DNA of 64,000 nucleotides from an uncultured Ectothiorhodospiraceae bacterium (GTDB taxonomy: Bacteria > Pseudomonadota > Gammaproteobacteria > S012-40). The notes under the pieces are model-generated. The model was not told the origin of the DNA. It saw only the letters and a program-made list of their open reading frames with translations, and ran no database searches. Position 1 is the stretch's first letter; each line of letters opens with the position of its first letter. This document shows, piece after piece, positions 37,127-49,305 of this stretch. The DNA is taken from the NCBI GenBank assembly GCA_945787715.1, contig CALZJE010000010.1, positions 1-64,000 on the forward strand, in the 5' to 3' direction. Made by a program: the position numbers and the translations under genes.

Positions 37127-37993
37127 TTACAATCGCTCTTTCAACGCAGCGCCCAAACTAGCCGGTGACTTAGTCGTACTAACCCCAGCAGCTTCAAGCG
37201 CAGCAAACTTTTCAGCAGCCGTTCCTTTGCCACCAGAAATAATCGCTCCCGCATGTCCCATGCGTTTTCCTTTTGGCGCTGTTACTCCAGCGATATAAGC
37301 AACCACAGGTTTGGTCACATGTGCTTTAATATATTCGGCTGCTTCTTCTTCCGCAGTTCCACCAATCTCACCAACCATCACAATGGCTTCAGTCTTCGGA
37401 TCGTTTTCAAACAATTCAAGGCAATCAATAAAAGTTGTACCTGGTATTGGATCGCCGCCGATGCCGATGCAAGTGCTCTGCCCATAACCTAAATCAGTAG
37501 TCTGCTTTACCGCTTCATAGGTGAGTGTTCCGGAGCGAGATACAACACCGATCTTACCTGGCAGGTGAATTGAACCTGGCATAATGCCTATTTTACATTC
37601 GCCTGGCGTAATAATGCCGGGACAATTAGGGCCGATGACTCGAACGCCTGCATCTTCCACTACCATTTTTACTTCCAGCATATCGATCGCTGGAATGCCT
37701 TCGGTGATACAGACAATTAATTCAATACCGGCATCGGCCGCTTCTAAAATTGCGTCTTTACAAAAGGGTGCGGGTACATAAATAACGGTTGCAGTGGCAC
37801 CAGTTTGATCAACAGCGTTTTGAACAGTGTTAAATACTGGCAAGCCGATGTGTTGTTGACCGCCTTTACCAGGTGTAACACCGCCAACCATTTTTGTTCC
37901 ATATGCGATTGCTTGTTCAGAGTGAAAGGTTCCTTGTTTGCCGGTAAAACCCTGGCAAATAACTTTTGTTTCTTTATTGACTAATACACTCAC
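37127..37993 (-). CDS. sucD: Succinyl-CoA synthetase alpha subunit
   Basis: The 288-residue subunit binds CoA through the N-terminal Rossmann domain ([33 protein letters not shown]). It carries the phosphohistidine His247 in [11 protein letters not shown], with [17 protein letters not shown] and [12 protein letters not shown] as further family blocks. With SucC it makes ATP or GTP from succinyl-CoA in the TCA cycle. It is last in the sucA-sucB-lpd-sucC-sucD operon, with its start two bases after the sucC stop. The length matches the usual 289 residues. Confidence 0.97.
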   Translation of the reverse strand: MSVLVNKETKVICQGFTGKQGTFHSEQAIAYGTKMVGGVTPGKGGQQHIGLPVFNTVQNAVDQTGATATVIYVPAPFCKDAILEAADAGIELIVCITEGIPAIDMLEVKMVVEDAGVRVIGPNCPGIITPGECKIGIMPGSIHLPGKIGVVSRSGTLTYEAVKQTTDLGYGQSTCIGIGGDPIPGTTFIDCLELFENDPKTEAIVMVGEIGGTAEEEAAEYIKAHVTKPVVAYIAGVTAPKGKRMGHAGAIISGGKGTAAEKFAALEAAGVSTTKSPASLGAALKERL

Positions 37994-37995
37994 GG

Positions 37996-39186
37996 TTACG
38001 CCCCTTTCTTCGAGGAAATTGTCGATGAAGCAATCGATGCGACGACTTTTTCAGCAGCTTGATCAAGCCCTTCAGCAGCGATGATTTGCAACCCACTATT
38101 ATTCAACAACTCTCTACCCTTCTCTGCATTATTACCTTCAAGCCGAACGATAACAGGTACTTCGACATGCACTTCTTCAACTGCACCGATAATACCTTCG
38201 GCAATCATATCGCAACGAACGATTCCACCAAAAATATTAACCAACACAGCTTTCACATTGCTGTCAGATAAAATAATTTTAAACGCTTCGGATACTCGCT
38301 CTTTAGTTGCAGTACCGCCGACATCCAAAAAATTTGCCGGGCTGCCACCGTGCAGTTTAATTAAATCCATGGTCGCCATTGCCAGGCCTGCACCATTAAC
38401 CATGCAGCCTATCTCACCATCTAGTGCAATGTAATTGAGATCCCACTCTTTAGCGCGCACTTCGCGCTCGTCTTCCTGTGTGCTGTCACGTAATTTATCA
38501 ATGGCTGGTTGACGATAAAGCGCGCTGTCATCGATATTTATTTTTCCATCCAAGCAAAGTAGATCACCTTGCTTGGTGACTACTAGTGGATTGATCTCAA
38601 GTAGGCTGAGATCTTTTTCATGAAACAGTTTCATCAAGCCGATGAGGATTTTACTGAACTGTTTGATCTGATCACCCTCAAGCCCTAGACCAAATGCTAG
38701 CTTTCTGCATTGGTAGGGTTGCAATCCTACTAAGGGATGAATTGCTGTTTTTAATATCTTATCCGGCGTCTCTTCGGCGACTTTTTCAATCTCTACACCG
38801 CCTTCGGTAGAAGCCATAATGACGATACGTCGTAGTGAACGATCAAGCACAGCTCCAAGATAAAGTTCTCGCTCTATATCGCAAGGTGTTTCAATCAAGA
38901 CTTGGTTAATTGGCTGCCCTGCCGCATCTGTCTGGAATGTTACCAAGCGTGTGCCAAGCAAAGCTTTAACAGCTTCTTTCGCTTCTTCTTTGGAAGAGGT
39001 GACTTTAACACCACCTGCTTTTCCACGCCCACCAGCGTGAACTTGCGCTTTCACTACATAGCGATCGCAATCCAGCGTTGTTAGTAGCGCATCGACCTCA
39101 TCAACACTGCTTACTACACCATTGACTGGCGCGGCTACGCCATACTCTTTGAAAAGTGCTTTCGCTTGATATTCGTGTAAGTTCAT
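37996..39186 (-). CDS. sucC: Succinyl-CoA synthetase beta subunit
   Basis: The 396-residue subunit has an ATP-grasp domain ([57 protein letters not shown]) and a C-terminal CoA-ligase domain ([49 protein letters not shown]). It binds the nucleotide, and His of SucD carries the phosphate between them. Positioned between lpd and sucD. Confidence 0.97.
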   Translation of the reverse strand: MNLHEYQAKALFKEYGVAAPVNGVVSSVDEVDALLTTLDCDRYVVKAQVHAGGRGKAGGVKVTSSKEEAKEAVKALLGTRLVTFQTDAAGQPINQVLIETPCDIERELYLGAVLDRSLRRIVIMASTEGGVEIEKVAEETPDKILKTAIHPLVGLQPYQCRKLAFGLGLEGDQIKQFSKILIGLMKLFHEKDLSLLEINPLVVTKQGDLLCLDGKINIDDSALYRQPAIDKLRDSTQEDEREVRAKEWDLNYIALDGEIGCMVNGAGLAMATMDLIKLHGGSPANFLDVGGTATKERVSEAFKIILSDSNVKAVLVNIFGGIVRCDMIAEGIIGAVEEVHVEVPVIVRLEGNNAEKGRELLNNSGLQIIAAEGLDQAAEKVVASIASSTISSKKGA

Positions 39187-39228
39187 ATTCGTCCTTATGT
39201 TGCTCTTATTCTAAAGCAAATTATCTAA

Positions 39229-40668
39229 CTACTTTTTCTTTTTCTGTACCGCATGAATAGCCCGACCGTCTACCGACAATGCAGCTTCATGTAAAGTTTC
39301 TGATAATGTTGGGTGCGCAAACATTGTCATCGCCAAATCTTCACTGCTCGATCCAAAATCCATTGCGATTTTTGCCTGCATAATTAGCTCTGATGCTTGC
39401 GGCCCAATAATGTGAACACCGACAATACGATCTGTTACTGCATTGGCAATCACTTTTATAAAACCAGTGGTTTCATTAATCGCTCTTGCTCTACCATTAG
39501 CATTAAAAGGGAAAGAACCCACATTAACTTTAATTCCGGCATTCTCTGCCTCCGGCTCTGTCATCCCTACCCAGGCGATTTCCGGCGCAGTATAAATGAC
39601 GGATGGCACTGTATTTAAATCAACTGGCAAAGGTAAATGCCCAGCGATTTTTTCAGCAGCAACCATCCCCTCTTCCGAGCCTTTATGTGCGAGCATTGGT
39701 CCACGTACAACATCACCAATAGCGTAAACCCCAGCAACATCAGTTTCACAAAATTCATTAACCTTGATAAAGCCGCGTTCATCAATTTTTACACCGCTGT
39801 CTTTATCGATAACACCTGGTGAATTTGGTGCGCGACCAACAGCAACAATTAGCTTATCAAATATTTCTTTTTGCTTGCCTTCTTTATCTTCATATTCCAC
39901 TGTCACTTTTTTATTTTTCACGGTGCAGGCAGTTATTTTCACACCCATACAAAACGATAAACCTTGTGCCTTAAACTGTTTTAATGCTTCTACAGCCACT
40001 TGTGCATCGGCAGTAGGCAAAAAATTATCACGGGATTTAAACATAGTTACGTCAGCACCCAAACGTCGCCACACGCTCCCTAGCTCCAGTGCAATGACAC
40101 CAGCACCAATAACGCCAAGTTTTTTAGGTACCTTTGAAAAAGATAAAGCACCGGTGGAATCCACAATCGTTTCATGATCGTATGGCGCGACAGGAAGTTC
40201 AGTTGGAGACGAACCCGTTGCGATGATAACGTTTTTTGCATTTATTGTTTCTGTCTTACCATCACGTAGCGCGACATCAACAACCTTATTCGCTTTTAAT
40301 GTGCCTCTCCCATGCAGAAAGGTAATCTTATTAGCCATAAATAGTGCAGCAACACCAGAGGTAAGATCTTTTACCACTTGATCTTTACGTGTTAACATTT
40401 TTTTCAAATCGAGTTTAACGTCACTCACTTTGATGCCGTGGCTTGCCAGATCATGTGAGGTGTGCTCATAAAGCTCAGACGACTCAATTAACGCTTTGGA
40501 TGGAATACAACCAACGTTTAAACAAGTACCGCCAGGAGAAGCTTTATCTTCAGCATCGACCCAATCATCAATGCAGACTGTTTTTAATCCTAATTGTGCA
40601 CAACGAATGGCTGCCACATACCCACCGGGGCCAGCTCCAATCACACACACATCAAATTCTTTTGCCAT
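39229..40668 (-). CDS. lpd: Dihydrolipoyl dehydrogenase (E3)
   Basis: The 479-residue flavoprotein has an N-terminal FAD site (VCVIGAGPGGYVAAIR), the redox-active disulfide Cys49/Cys54 in GGTCLNVGCIPSK, an NAD site (LGVIGAGVIALELGSVW), the second FAD block (GVYAIGDVVRGPMLAHK) and the catalytic His-Glu region at the C-terminus (HAHPTLSETLHEA-type, here FAHPTLSETLHEAA). It reoxidises the lipoyl group of SucB with NAD. Its place inside the suc operon suggests it is dedicated to 2-oxoglutarate dehydrogenase. Confidence 0.97.
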   Translation of the reverse strand: MAKEFDVCVIGAGPGGYVAAIRCAQLGLKTVCIDDWVDAEDKASPGGTCLNVGCIPSKALIESSELYEHTSHDLASHGIKVSDVKLDLKKMLTRKDQVVKDLTSGVAALFMANKITFLHGRGTLKANKVVDVALRDGKTETINAKNVIIATGSSPTELPVAPYDHETIVDSTGALSFSKVPKKLGVIGAGVIALELGSVWRRLGADVTMFKSRDNFLPTADAQVAVEALKQFKAQGLSFCMGVKITACTVKNKKVTVEYEDKEGKQKEIFDKLIVAVGRAPNSPGVIDKDSGVKIDERGFIKVNEFCETDVAGVYAIGDVVRGPMLAHKGSEEGMVAAEKIAGHLPLPVDLNTVPSVIYTAPEIAWVGMTEPEAENAGIKVNVGSFPFNANGRARAINETTGFIKVIANAVTDRIVGVHIIGPQASELIMQAKIAMDFGSSSEDLAMTMFAHPTLSETLHEAALSVDGRAIHAVQKKKK

Positions 40669-40683
40669 ACATGATATCCTTTT

Positions 40684-41871
40684 TTAAAGATCCAACAACA
40701 ATCGCACAGGATCTTCCAGACTATTCTTTATTGCAACGAGAAACTGAACCGCTTCACGACCATCCACAATTCGGTGATCATAGGTTAGCGCTACATACAT
40801 TATAGGACGAATAACAATCTCACCATTCTCAACAACCGGTCTTTCAACAATATTATGCATACCCAGGATAGCACTTTGTGGGGGGTTCAATATCGGCGTG
40901 GATAACATGGAGCCAAATACGCCACCATTAGTAATGGAAAATGTGCCGCCAGTAATATCTTCAATGGCCAGCTTATTATCTCGCGCTTTTTGTCCATAAG
41001 CACGTATGGAGTTTTCAATTTCAGCTAAACCCATCTGCTCAGCATTGCGTAAAACAGGTACTACCAATCCACGAGGCGAACTCACCGCAATCCCGACATC
41101 AAAAAAACCATGATAAACAATATCATTCCCATCAATGGATGCATTAATAGCGGGGAATTTCTGTAATGCTTCGGTTGTTGCTTTAACAAAAAACGACATG
41201 AAACCCAATTTACTCTCATGTGTTTTTTCAAATTGGTCTTTATATTTAGTGCGAATATCCATCACCGGCTTCATGTTAATTTCGTTGAATGTTGTTAACA
41301 TGGCTGCCGTGTGTTGTGCTTCTACCAGTCTTTCGGCAATTTTCATCCGTAGACGTGTCATGGGTACGCGTTTTTCAATGCGTTCGCCCACCCCGACAGA
41401 GGCCGACGGTGAAACTTTCACACCGGCTTTTTGAACATCTTCTTTTAAAATACGTCCTTGTTTTCCACTACCTTGAACTTGATCAAGGCTGACACCTTTT
41501 TCCTGCGCCAATTTTTTCGCAGCAGGATTAACTTTTAACTCTTTCGATGATGTAGGTGTAGCAGCTGAGACAGATTCAATCGGAGTTTCCCTGGCTTCCA
41601 CCACTGCGGGCGCTGCTTGTGGCTCAACCTTAGCGGATTCATCTATTTTGGCAATAAGCTGCAGCGCAGTAACAACCGTTCCTTCAGGTTCTAATATTTC
41701 TGTAATTACGCCGTTACATGGAGCGGGTATCTCAAAAACCACTTTATCAGTTTCCACATCAGCGATGACTTCTTCCTGCTCAATAGGATCACCCACCTGC
41801 TTGTGCCAGGTGACGATTGTCCCATCAGTCACAGATTCAGGAAAGGCAGGTACTTTTACTTCAGTGGTCAT
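40684..41871 (-). CDS. sucB: Dihydrolipoyllysine succinyltransferase (E2) of 2-oxoglutarate dehydrogenase
   Basis: The 395-residue protein has one lipoyl domain (residues 1-77) with the lipoylated Lys43 in [13 protein letters not shown]. An Ala/Pro/Val linker and an E3-binding domain (about 109-145; [28 protein letters not shown]) follow. The catalytic core (about 165-395) has His366 in [15 protein letters not shown] and the Asp in the same motif. It transfers the succinyl group to CoA and builds the 24-mer core. It lies 15 bases after the sucA stop. Confidence 0.97.
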   Translation of the reverse strand: MTTEVKVPAFPESVTDGTIVTWHKQVGDPIEQEEVIADVETDKVVFEIPAPCNGVITEILEPEGTVVTALQLIAKIDESAKVEPQAAPAVVEARETPIESVSAATPTSSKELKVNPAAKKLAQEKGVSLDQVQGSGKQGRILKEDVQKAGVKVSPSASVGVGERIEKRVPMTRLRMKIAERLVEAQHTAAMLTTFNEINMKPVMDIRTKYKDQFEKTHESKLGFMSFFVKATTEALQKFPAINASIDGNDIVYHGFFDVGIAVSSPRGLVVPVLRNAEQMGLAEIENSIRAYGQKARDNKLAIEDITGGTFSITNGGVFGSMLSTPILNPPQSAILGMHNIVERPVVENGEIVIRPIMYVALTYDHRIVDGREAVQFLVAIKNSLEDPVRLLLDL

Positions 41872-41885
41872 AAAATGAATTCCTT

Positions 41886-44720
41886 TTAATCTTTTTTGCT
41901 ATCTAATGCATCATCAATCAAGTCTTTCAACTGTTGTGCATGTAATGCTGGGTGGCCTACCGCAGGCGCAGCGGAAAAAGGTCTTCCCGCATAATCCAAA
42001 TAGTGAGAGTCACGTAATATTGTTCTAATATGATGCTGACTGGTAAACCATGAGCCTTGATTTCTTGGTTCTTCCTGACACCAAATAAATTCTTTGGCGT
42101 TGTTATAACGCTCCAACTCTTTTTTCATTTTATCAGCTGGAAATGGATATAGCTGCTCCATACGAATAATCGCCACATGCTTATAATCCAATTCACGTCG
42201 TTTAGTGAGTAAATCATAATAGACCTTGCCATGACACATAACGATTCGCGTCACTTTTTTATCATCCAGCTCATCGATTTCCGGGATAACCGTATGAAAT
42301 TCACCGTCAGTTAAATCGCTCAACTCGCTAACCGCCAGTTTATGGCGTAATAAACTTTTTGGTGCCATAACAATAAGCGGTTTACGACAACTCATGGCCA
42401 TCTGACGCCTTAGAAGGTGGAAGATTTGTGCAGGCGTGGTCGGCACGCAGACTTGCATATTGTTTTGTGCGCAAAGTTGTAAATAACGCTCTAATCTAGC
42501 GGAAGAATGTTCTGGCCCTTGACCTTCAAAACCGTGCGGTAAAAGCATCACCAAACCACAAAGGCGATTCCACTTTTGCTCACCTGCAGAAATGAATTGA
42601 TCAATAACAACCTGTGCGGTGTTAGCGAAATCACCAAACTGCGCTTCCCATATGGTTAGTGTACTGGGATCCGTTGTTGCGTAGCCATATTCAAAGGCGA
42701 GAACTGCTTCTTCAGAAAGTAGAGAGTTGATCACCAAAAACTGGGCATTTTCATTTTCAATCTTACGCAGGGGAACATAGCTATCGCCAGTCTCCTGATC
42801 CCAAACAATCGCATGACGATGGAAGAAAGTACCCCGCCCTGCATCTTGCCCTGACAAACGAACATTAAAATCTTCATTGACTAAGGTTGCGTAAGCCAGT
42901 GTTTCAGCACACCCCCAATCCAGCGGAGTTTCACCGGCAATCATTTTTTTACGGTTATCGAAGATTTTCTTCACGCTAAAATGAAGCTTAAACGCTTCTG
43001 GCACTTCGGTAAGGCGATCTGAAAGTGCTTGAAGGGTTTTTAAGTTAACTCGCGTATTTTGAGGGGCTTCACAAAGCTTTTCAAGGTAGGGATCCCAATC
43101 GTGTTTGAATTTATAATTGGCAATTTCATCTGGCATCAGGTTATCTAAAACAGTCTTACCGGCATCTAGCCTTGCGCGATAATCATCCAGCAACGCTTTT
43201 TCATCAGCTTCGTTTATGATCCCTTTTTCAATTAACTGCTTGGCATAAATCGCACGTGGTGTTTTTTTCTGTTTAATGATGTGATACATCATCGGCTGCG
43301 TTGCCAATGGTTCGTCGGCTTCACTGTGGCCATGCTTGCGATAGCAGACTAGATCAATCACTACATCTTTGTGGAACTTCAGGCGATAGTCCATCGCCAT
43401 ACGTGTGACGAAACAGATTGCCTCTGGATCATCACCGTTCACATGAAAAATTGGCGCGTTCACCATTTTTGCCACATCTGTGCAATACATAGTTGAACGT
43501 GCATCTTTCTGATTACTTGTCGTAAAACCTATCTGGTTGTTAATAACAATGTGTACAGTGCCTTTTGTGGAATAACCACGGGATTGAGACATATTAAATG
43601 TCTCCATTATCACGCCTTGCCCGGCAAATGCGGCATCACCATGGATAATGATTGGGATAACTGTGTCACCTTCTGAATCGTTACGCCGCTCTTGGCGTGC
43701 ACGTACCGAGCCTTCTACCACTGGTCCAACGATTTCAAGATGGGATGGATTAAACGCCAGTGCAATGTGAACAATGCCACCGCTGGTTTCAACATTGCTG
43801 GAAAAACCCATGTGGTATTTTACATCGCCCGTGCTGTCGTGATCGTGATCGTGTTTGCCTTCAAACTCCTGAAACAACATCTCAGGCATTTTCCCCATGA
43901 CATTGACCAGCACATTCAAGCGTCCACGATGCGCCATACCAATAACAACTTCTTTAACACCACGACTGCCGGCACGCTGAACACATTCGTCCAACATAGG
44001 GATAAGACCATCAGCACCTTCTAGAGAAAAACGTTTTTGTCCAACGTACTTACTGTGCAAATAACGCTCAAGTGCCTCAGCAGCATTGGTGTTACGCAAC
44101 AACCGTTTTCGCAATTCTGTTGGATAATCAGGATTACAGCGATATTTTTCCAGCCGCTCCTGAATCCAGTAGCGCTCTGCCATAGTTGTACTGTGTAAAA
44201 ATTCTGAGCCAATTTTTCCGCAATAAGTCTGCTCTAACGCGTCTATAATTTCCGCTAACGTTGCTTTTTCGGTGCCATAAAGATCATCAGTATAAAATTC
44301 GGTGTTCAGATCACCTTCACTCAAATGATATTGAGAAAGTTGCAAGGAAGAGATATAAATTTCATTTCTATTCGACAATGGATCAAAGTCTGCTTTTTGA
44401 TGACCACCAAAGCGATAGGCGTGGATCAAATTCTGTACACCAACTTGTTTTTTGTAATGCTCAACATCAGCACTTGAACCAGAACAGGGTTTCAATCGTA
44501 ATTGACGAAACGCTTCTCTAACTTCGCTATGATTTACTTCAGTGCTGGATTGTTGACCATCTTGCATTTGATCAAAATAGTCTCGCCATTGTTGATCAAC
44601 AGAATAAGGGTTACTGACATAATCTTCATACAGTGCTTCAAAATAGTCTGCACTTACCCCATTTAATGTTGATTCAGCCCACAAAGCCTCTAAATTTTTT
44701 ACTTGTTTCATCTTTTCCAT
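41886..44720 (-). CDS. sucA: 2-oxoglutarate dehydrogenase E1
   Basis: The 944-residue thiamine-diphosphate enzyme decarboxylates 2-oxoglutarate and succinylates the lipoyl group of SucB. It shows the N-terminal E2-docking start ([20 protein letters not shown]), TPP-site blocks [20 protein letters not shown] and [39 protein letters not shown], and the C-terminal transketolase half ([40 protein letters not shown]). The length is typical (about 933-950). It is first in the operon, and the 297-base gap to divergent fabA must contain both promoters. No sdhCDAB genes adjoin it, unlike in E. coli. Confidence 0.97.
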   Translation of the reverse strand: MEKMKQVKNLEALWAESTLNGVSADYFEALYEDYVSNPYSVDQQWRDYFDQMQDGQQSSTEVNHSEVREAFRQLRLKPCSGSSADVEHYKKQVGVQNLIHAYRFGGHQKADFDPLSNRNEIYISSLQLSQYHLSEGDLNTEFYTDDLYGTEKATLAEIIDALEQTYCGKIGSEFLHSTTMAERYWIQERLEKYRCNPDYPTELRKRLLRNTNAAEALERYLHSKYVGQKRFSLEGADGLIPMLDECVQRAGSRGVKEVVIGMAHRGRLNVLVNVMGKMPEMLFQEFEGKHDHDHDSTGDVKYHMGFSSNVETSGGIVHIALAFNPSHLEIVGPVVEGSVRARQERRNDSEGDTVIPIIIHGDAAFAGQGVIMETFNMSQSRGYSTKGTVHIVINNQIGFTTSNQKDARSTMYCTDVAKMVNAPIFHVNGDDPEAICFVTRMAMDYRLKFHKDVVIDLVCYRKHGHSEADEPLATQPMMYHIIKQKKTPRAIYAKQLIEKGIINEADEKALLDDYRARLDAGKTVLDNLMPDEIANYKFKHDWDPYLEKLCEAPQNTRVNLKTLQALSDRLTEVPEAFKLHFSVKKIFDNRKKMIAGETPLDWGCAETLAYATLVNEDFNVRLSGQDAGRGTFFHRHAIVWDQETGDSYVPLRKIENENAQFLVINSLLSEEAVLAFEYGYATTDPSTLTIWEAQFGDFANTAQVVIDQFISAGEQKWNRLCGLVMLLPHGFEGQGPEHSSARLERYLQLCAQNNMQVCVPTTPAQIFHLLRRQMAMSCRKPLIVMAPKSLLRHKLAVSELSDLTDGEFHTVIPEIDELDDKKVTRIVMCHGKVYYDLLTKRRELDYKHVAIIRMEQLYPFPADKMKKELERYNNAKEFIWCQEEPRNQGSWFTSQHHIRTILRDSHYLDYAGRPFSAAPAVGHPALHAQQLKDLIDDALDSKKD

Positions 44721-45017
44721 AAGAGATTACTGCGCCATCGCTACGGTTTAATCGCACCCGACAGGAGGTGATTGTTCACCTATTAATCAGAATTTTTAAA
44801 AAATATTTCATAAATAGTATATCGCAATTGTAAATACATTAAATCAATCACTTATGAAAAAAACTAGCAATTGCAATACCGTATCGACTCACCATTTAGA
44901 AAATATACAACGAAATTTCAATTGATAATTAAAATTAGTATCATAATGTGGTAGTTTATGCGGTTTTGCATATTTGTTAGCGGAATTTTATCTGCTAAAA
45001 CACACATTGAGAAAAGA

Positions 45018-45533
45018 ATGAACCCAAAGAACAGTTTTAGTTACGAAGAACTCATCGAATGTGGCCACGGTAATTTGTTTGGCCCAGGTAATGCTCAATT
45101 GCCACTTCCTCCTATGTTGATGCTTGACAGAATTACATCGATTACTGAAGATGGTGGCTCATATGGCAAAGGCCAGATCATTGCTGAATTGGACATCAAA
45201 CCAGACCTATGGTTCTTCGATTGTCATTTTGAAAATGATCCCGTCATGCCCGGTTGCTTAGGCCTTGATGCCATGTGGCAATTAGTGGGTTTCTACCTAG
45301 GATGGAAGGGTGGACCAGGACGTGGCCGCGCGCTTGGTGCTGGTGAAGTTAAGTTTACTGGTCAAGTAACACCCGATTCTAAATTAGTCACATACCATAT
45401 CGACTTAAAACGCGTTATTATGCGTAAACTGATTATGGGAATTGCAGACGCCCGCATGGAAGTGGATGGTAAAGTAATTTATGTAGCAAATAACCTACGT
45501 GTCGGTCTATTTACAAATACAGAAAATTTTTAA
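45018..45533 (+). CDS. fabA: 3-hydroxydecanoyl-ACP dehydratase/isomerase
   Basis: The 171-residue enzyme dehydrates 3-hydroxydecanoyl-ACP and isomerises trans-2- to cis-3-decenoyl-ACP, the branch point to unsaturated fatty acids. Catalytic His70 lies in [20 protein letters not shown], with Asp84 within GLDAMW; both match E. coli numbering. [20 protein letters not shown] is the family N-terminus. ATG 45018 with GAGAAAAGA upstream gives the normal length; a longer frame from 44958 adds a hydrophobic stretch with no ribosome site. It is followed 12 bases later by fabB, as an operon. Confidence 0.97.
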   Translation: MNPKNSFSYEELIECGHGNLFGPGNAQLPLPPMLMLDRITSITEDGGSYGKGQIIAELDIKPDLWFFDCHFENDPVMPGCLGLDAMWQLVGFYLGWKGGPGRGRALGAGEVKFTGQVTPDSKLVTYHIDLKRVIMRKLIMGIADARMEVDGKVIYVANNLRVGLFTNTENF

Positions 45534-45544
45534 AGGTAAGCAAA

Positions 45545-46762
45545 TTGAAACGGGTTGTAATTACAGGCATCGGTATTCTTTCCAGCATTGGAAATAACAA
45601 AGAAGAAGTTAAGAATGCTTTATTTGAAGGCACTTCGGGAATCACATTTGATGAAACTTATGCTGAAATGGGTTTTCGAAGCCATGTCAGCGGACCAGTT
45701 AAACTCAACCCGAAAGAGCTAATTGACCGTAAACTTTATCGCTTTATGGGCGATGCAGCTGCGTTTGCTTATCTGGCCATGAAAGAAGCGATAGAAGATT
45801 CTCAACTTACAGATGATGTCATCTCTAACTTTCGCACTGGTTTGATAACCGGCTCTGGTGGTGCATCAACCGAAAATACGGTATTAGCGGCAGACATCAT
45901 GAGAGAAAAAGGTATCCGTCGCGTCGGGCCTTACATGGTAACCAAAACCATGGGTAGTACAACATCCGCGATTCTTTCCACTGCTTATAAAATCAAAGGC
46001 ACCAGCTATTCCATTAGCTCGGCTTGCTCAACAAGTGCGCACTGTATCGGCAATGCATGCGAATTAATTCAAATGGGTAAACAGGATGTCATGTTTGCCG
46101 GTGGCGGCGAAGAATTGCACTGGACACAATCTGTACTGTTTGATGGTATGGGCGCAATGTCATCCAAATACAACGATGCACCCGAAACAGCTTCTAGGCC
46201 GTTTGATGCCAACCGAGATGGTTTTGTCATTGCTGGTGGTGGTGGAATTGTGGTGCTTGAAGAGTTGGAACACGCGAAAAAACGCGGTGCGAAAATTTAT
46301 GCTGAGTTAATTGGTTACGGTGCCACTTCTGACGGTTACGATATGGTTCAACCCTCAGGTGATGGCGCAGTACGTTGCATGCAGCTAGCACTACAATCTG
46401 TCTCTAAACCAGTAGATTATGTTAATGCGCATGGTACAAGTACGCCTGTCGGTGATATGAAAGAACTTGAAGCGCTACGGACAGTTTTTGGTGACAATAT
46501 TCCAATCATCACCTCGACAAAATCATTAACCGGGCATGCACTGGGGGCTGCAGGTGTTAATGAAACAATCTACACTTTGTTAATGCAAGAAAATAATTTC
46601 ATCTCAGCGTCTGCGAATATTACCGAGCTTGATGAAAAAGCAATTGGCTATCCAATCGCCACAACCCGCCAGGACAATGTCGATCTCGATGTTGTTATCT
46701 CAAATAGTTTTGGTTTTGGTGGAACCAACTGTACCCTTGCATTCCAAAAATATAAAGACTAA
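45545..46762 (+). CDS. fabB: 3-oxoacyl-ACP synthase I
   Basis: The 405-residue condensing enzyme elongates cis-3-decenoyl-ACP and saturated primers. The catalytic triad is Cys161 in [10 protein letters not shown], one His in [13 protein letters not shown] and one in [26 protein letters not shown] is the family start, and [13 protein letters not shown] the end. The start is TTG 45545 with AAGG eight bases upstream. It is co-transcribed with fabA and ends at a strong hairpin that it shares with the convergent O-GlcNAc transferase-like gene. Confidence 0.97.
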   Translation: MKRVVITGIGILSSIGNNKEEVKNALFEGTSGITFDETYAEMGFRSHVSGPVKLNPKELIDRKLYRFMGDAAAFAYLAMKEAIEDSQLTDDVISNFRTGLITGSGGASTENTVLAADIMREKGIRRVGPYMVTKTMGSTTSAILSTAYKIKGTSYSISSACSTSAHCIGNACELIQMGKQDVMFAGGGEELHWTQSVLFDGMGAMSSKYNDAPETASRPFDANRDGFVIAGGGGIVVLEELEHAKKRGAKIYAELIGYGATSDGYDMVQPSGDGAVRCMQLALQSVSKPVDYVNAHGTSTPVGDMKELEALRTVFGDNIPIITSTKSLTGHALGAAGVNETIYTLLMQENNFISASANITELDEKAIGYPIATTRQDNVDLDVVISNSFGFGGTNCTLAFQKYKD

Positions 46763-46779
46763 TTCAACTATCCGAACTT

Positions 46780-46808
46780 AAGTGAGAAAGCGCTATGCTT
46801 TCTCACTT
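46780..46808. terminator. Hairpin between convergent fabB and TPR gene
   Basis: AAGTGAGAAAGC (46780-46791) pairs perfectly with GCTTTCTCACTT (46797-46808) across GCTAT. It overlaps the last codons of the minus-strand gene, which ends at 46793. The T-runs on either side are weak. Confidence 0.7.
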
Positions 46809-49183
46809 TGTTTATCGCACCATTTTCTCCACATAATTTGATATTGATCTTCTAGTTTTTGAGCAAATTGAATTCCATCACATAAAACTGAACCTAGTAA
46901 TGCTGGGCGAAGCTGCCTTCTCATCTCCTCAAGCCCAGACAAGTTGCTTGCCAAGCTCACAGCTCTTTCTACATACTCTTCTTTATTATAAGCAATACAC
47001 TCAATACACTCGGCCAATCCTAAATTCTGTAACGTGCTATGCCCCATTCGTGAAGCATGTTCATCACCGACCAAAGTGATGACGGGAACACCCATCATTA
47101 AAGCGTGACAAGTAATTGTGTGTCCTGCCCACGGAAATGTATCTAACATAATATCTATTTGGTTGTGACCAACAAGATAGCTTGAAAAATCATTAGATGG
47201 TTGTAGCATCAATCTTTTAGCATCTACACCATGAGAAACAAAAAAATTCTCAATTCGCTCTTTAGTGGAAAGATCATTAAAAGAGTGATTTTGAATCACC
47301 ATTTTGGAATCTGGTACAGACAATAACACCTTGCTCCATAATTCAATGATATCTTCCCCAATCTTCACCAAATTGTTATACGATGCAAATGTAATATAGC
47401 CATTATCAATTGCCGGCAATGACGATATGTCTGGCGCATCCACTGGAGGTTTATAACAATAAAATGCCTGAGGAATCCTCACTAATGATTCCGTATAAAA
47501 CGGATCTGCAGTATCTGTGGGATCACAGTATTCATCAGTGATCAAATAATCAATCGAATTCAAACCTGTTGTATTTGGATAACCTAAATACGACACCTGC
47601 ACTGGGGCAACACGTTTTGCGAATACAACAAGGCGATTCCCATTAGTATGACCAGCTAGATCAACGAGAATGTCAATCTTATCCTTGCGTATCATTGCCT
47701 CTACTTCTTCATGACTTAACGAATAACATTGCCGCCAATAATCGATATTCTTTTTGATTCGCTCAGTGACATAATCTTGTTTTCGCACATCAGAATAACA
47801 ATAGATTTCAAACGTTTCTTTATTGTGATTAGCAAGAATCGGCTCCAAGAAATATGCAACTGAATGACTACGAAAATCAGGGGAAACATACCCAATGCGC
47901 AATTTTCGATCGGAATTTAATGCGTTTTCGAAAGTGATATTTTCGCAGTTGCCACTTTGCTGCTTAACTCCCCATTTAACATGTGCTTCAAATATCTCTT
48001 GACGGGTATATAAACGACTATAATTCATGGAAAGCAAGTGGGCACTCATCAATTCTGCAAATTCTGAATTTATCCTCAATGCATTCCGATAACATTGGTC
48101 TGCTTCTTTAGCTTTCCCTTGTGACAACATCATAGTAGCAAGCAGTGAATGCACTTCAACATTTTCAGGTTCAAGCTCCATCGCATTCATAAGCGCCTTG
48201 ATGGCACTCTCTATATCGCCAAGTTTGCTTAATGTGTTTGAGTAATTAATAAAAATATCAGCGCGGCTTGAATTAATTTTTAGCGCTTTCTCAAGACAGT
48301 TTTTTGCCTCCTTGTATTCGGCTAACACAGTCAGCACCACACCCATGTTATTCAGTGCTTGATAATTTTCTGGCTGCAATGCCATAACTTTACGATAACA
48401 TTCTTTAGCATTAACAAACTCCCCTGTTTTCTGCATCGACGCACCAAGCCCCATCAATGCAGGCAGGAAATCCACCTGCTTTGCCAACGCAATTGAATAT
48501 TGCGCCTTGGCTTCTTCATATTCATTCGTTAAGTAATAAAATTTGCCTAGGTTTGCATACGAACTTGGATTCTCAGGTTGTAATTTATGTGCATAAAACA
48601 GCTGTTTTCTAGCATCATCGTATCGGCCTTCTGCAATCATTATGTCTGCTAAGGAACTGACAACAGTTAGATAATCTGGTTTTAACTCCAATGCTTTTAG
48701 AAATGCGTTTTCTGCTTCTTTCATTCGTTTCTGCTGCTGATACAACAGTGCTAAGTTACGATAAGCCATCGGATAATTCGGTTGAATTGCAATTGCTTTT
48801 AAGAAACATTCTTCTGCTTCATGAACTTTAGAAACACTAACCTTTATCGAACCCAGATTATTGAACGCCTGTGCAAATGTTGGATTTATTTGAGTAGCTT
48901 TAGAATAATTTTCCTCAGCCTCCTCCCACTTATTCAAAAACTCCTGGCATTTTCCCAAGTTAAAATACCCCTCTGCTAACTTAGGCTGAATACGTATTAT
49001 TTGTTCAAAGCTTTTTTCCGCTTCGCTAAAATCACCTAACTTCCCATAAATCATACCTAATAACACCCAGGCATCCACATTGGATTTATTTTTTCGGCAA
49101 ATACTTTTACACAATCGTAGAGCGTCTTGGGGTTTATTTTCATTCAGCAGTAACTCTACTCGAGAAAGTTTGTCTTTTTTCAT
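46793..49183 (-). CDS. TPR protein with O-GlcNAc transferase-like (GT41) domain
   Basis: The 796-residue protein has about eleven tetratricopeptide repeats in residues 1-375 (for example AWVLLGMIYGKLGDFSEAEK, AYRNLALLYQQQKRMKEAEN and SYANLGKFYYLTNEYEEAKA). A GT41/SPINDLY-type glycosyltransferase domain follows at about 415-785: RIGYVSPDFRSHSVAYFLEP, DILVDLAGHTNGNRLVVF, RVAPVQVSYLGYPNTTGLNS, YLITDEYCDPTD, and IDIMLDTFPWAGHTITCHAL. Bacterial relatives glycosylate proteins in the cytosol or lack a known target. TPRs would select the target. It is monocistronic and convergent with fabB. Confidence 0.9.
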   Translation of the reverse strand: MKKDKLSRVELLLNENKPQDALRLCKSICRKNKSNVDAWVLLGMIYGKLGDFSEAEKSFEQIIRIQPKLAEGYFNLGKCQEFLNKWEEAEENYSKATQINPTFAQAFNNLGSIKVSVSKVHEAEECFLKAIAIQPNYPMAYRNLALLYQQQKRMKEAENAFLKALELKPDYLTVVSSLADIMIAEGRYDDARKQLFYAHKLQPENPSSYANLGKFYYLTNEYEEAKAQYSIALAKQVDFLPALMGLGASMQKTGEFVNAKECYRKVMALQPENYQALNNMGVVLTVLAEYKEAKNCLEKALKINSSRADIFINYSNTLSKLGDIESAIKALMNAMELEPENVEVHSLLATMMLSQGKAKEADQCYRNALRINSEFAELMSAHLLSMNYSRLYTRQEIFEAHVKWGVKQQSGNCENITFENALNSDRKLRIGYVSPDFRSHSVAYFLEPILANHNKETFEIYCYSDVRKQDYVTERIKKNIDYWRQCYSLSHEEVEAMIRKDKIDILVDLAGHTNGNRLVVFAKRVAPVQVSYLGYPNTTGLNSIDYLITDEYCDPTDTADPFYTESLVRIPQAFYCYKPPVDAPDISSLPAIDNGYITFASYNNLVKIGEDIIELWSKVLLSVPDSKMVIQNHSFNDLSTKERIENFFVSHGVDAKRLMLQPSNDFSSYLVGHNQIDIMLDTFPWAGHTITCHALMMGVPVITLVGDEHASRMGHSTLQNLGLAECIECIAYNKEEYVERAVSLASNLSGLEEMRRQLRPALLGSVLCDGIQFAQKLEDQYQIMWRKWCDKQSEKA

Positions 49184-49305
49184 AATTAAGTTTCTAGCTT
49201 GATATTTTATTATTCTATAAGATAATGGTTCACAATAATCATATTTCTTATCATACTAAACACTTTCCGCCGATACCTAATCAATTGACTAAAACAGGCT
49301 ACATT

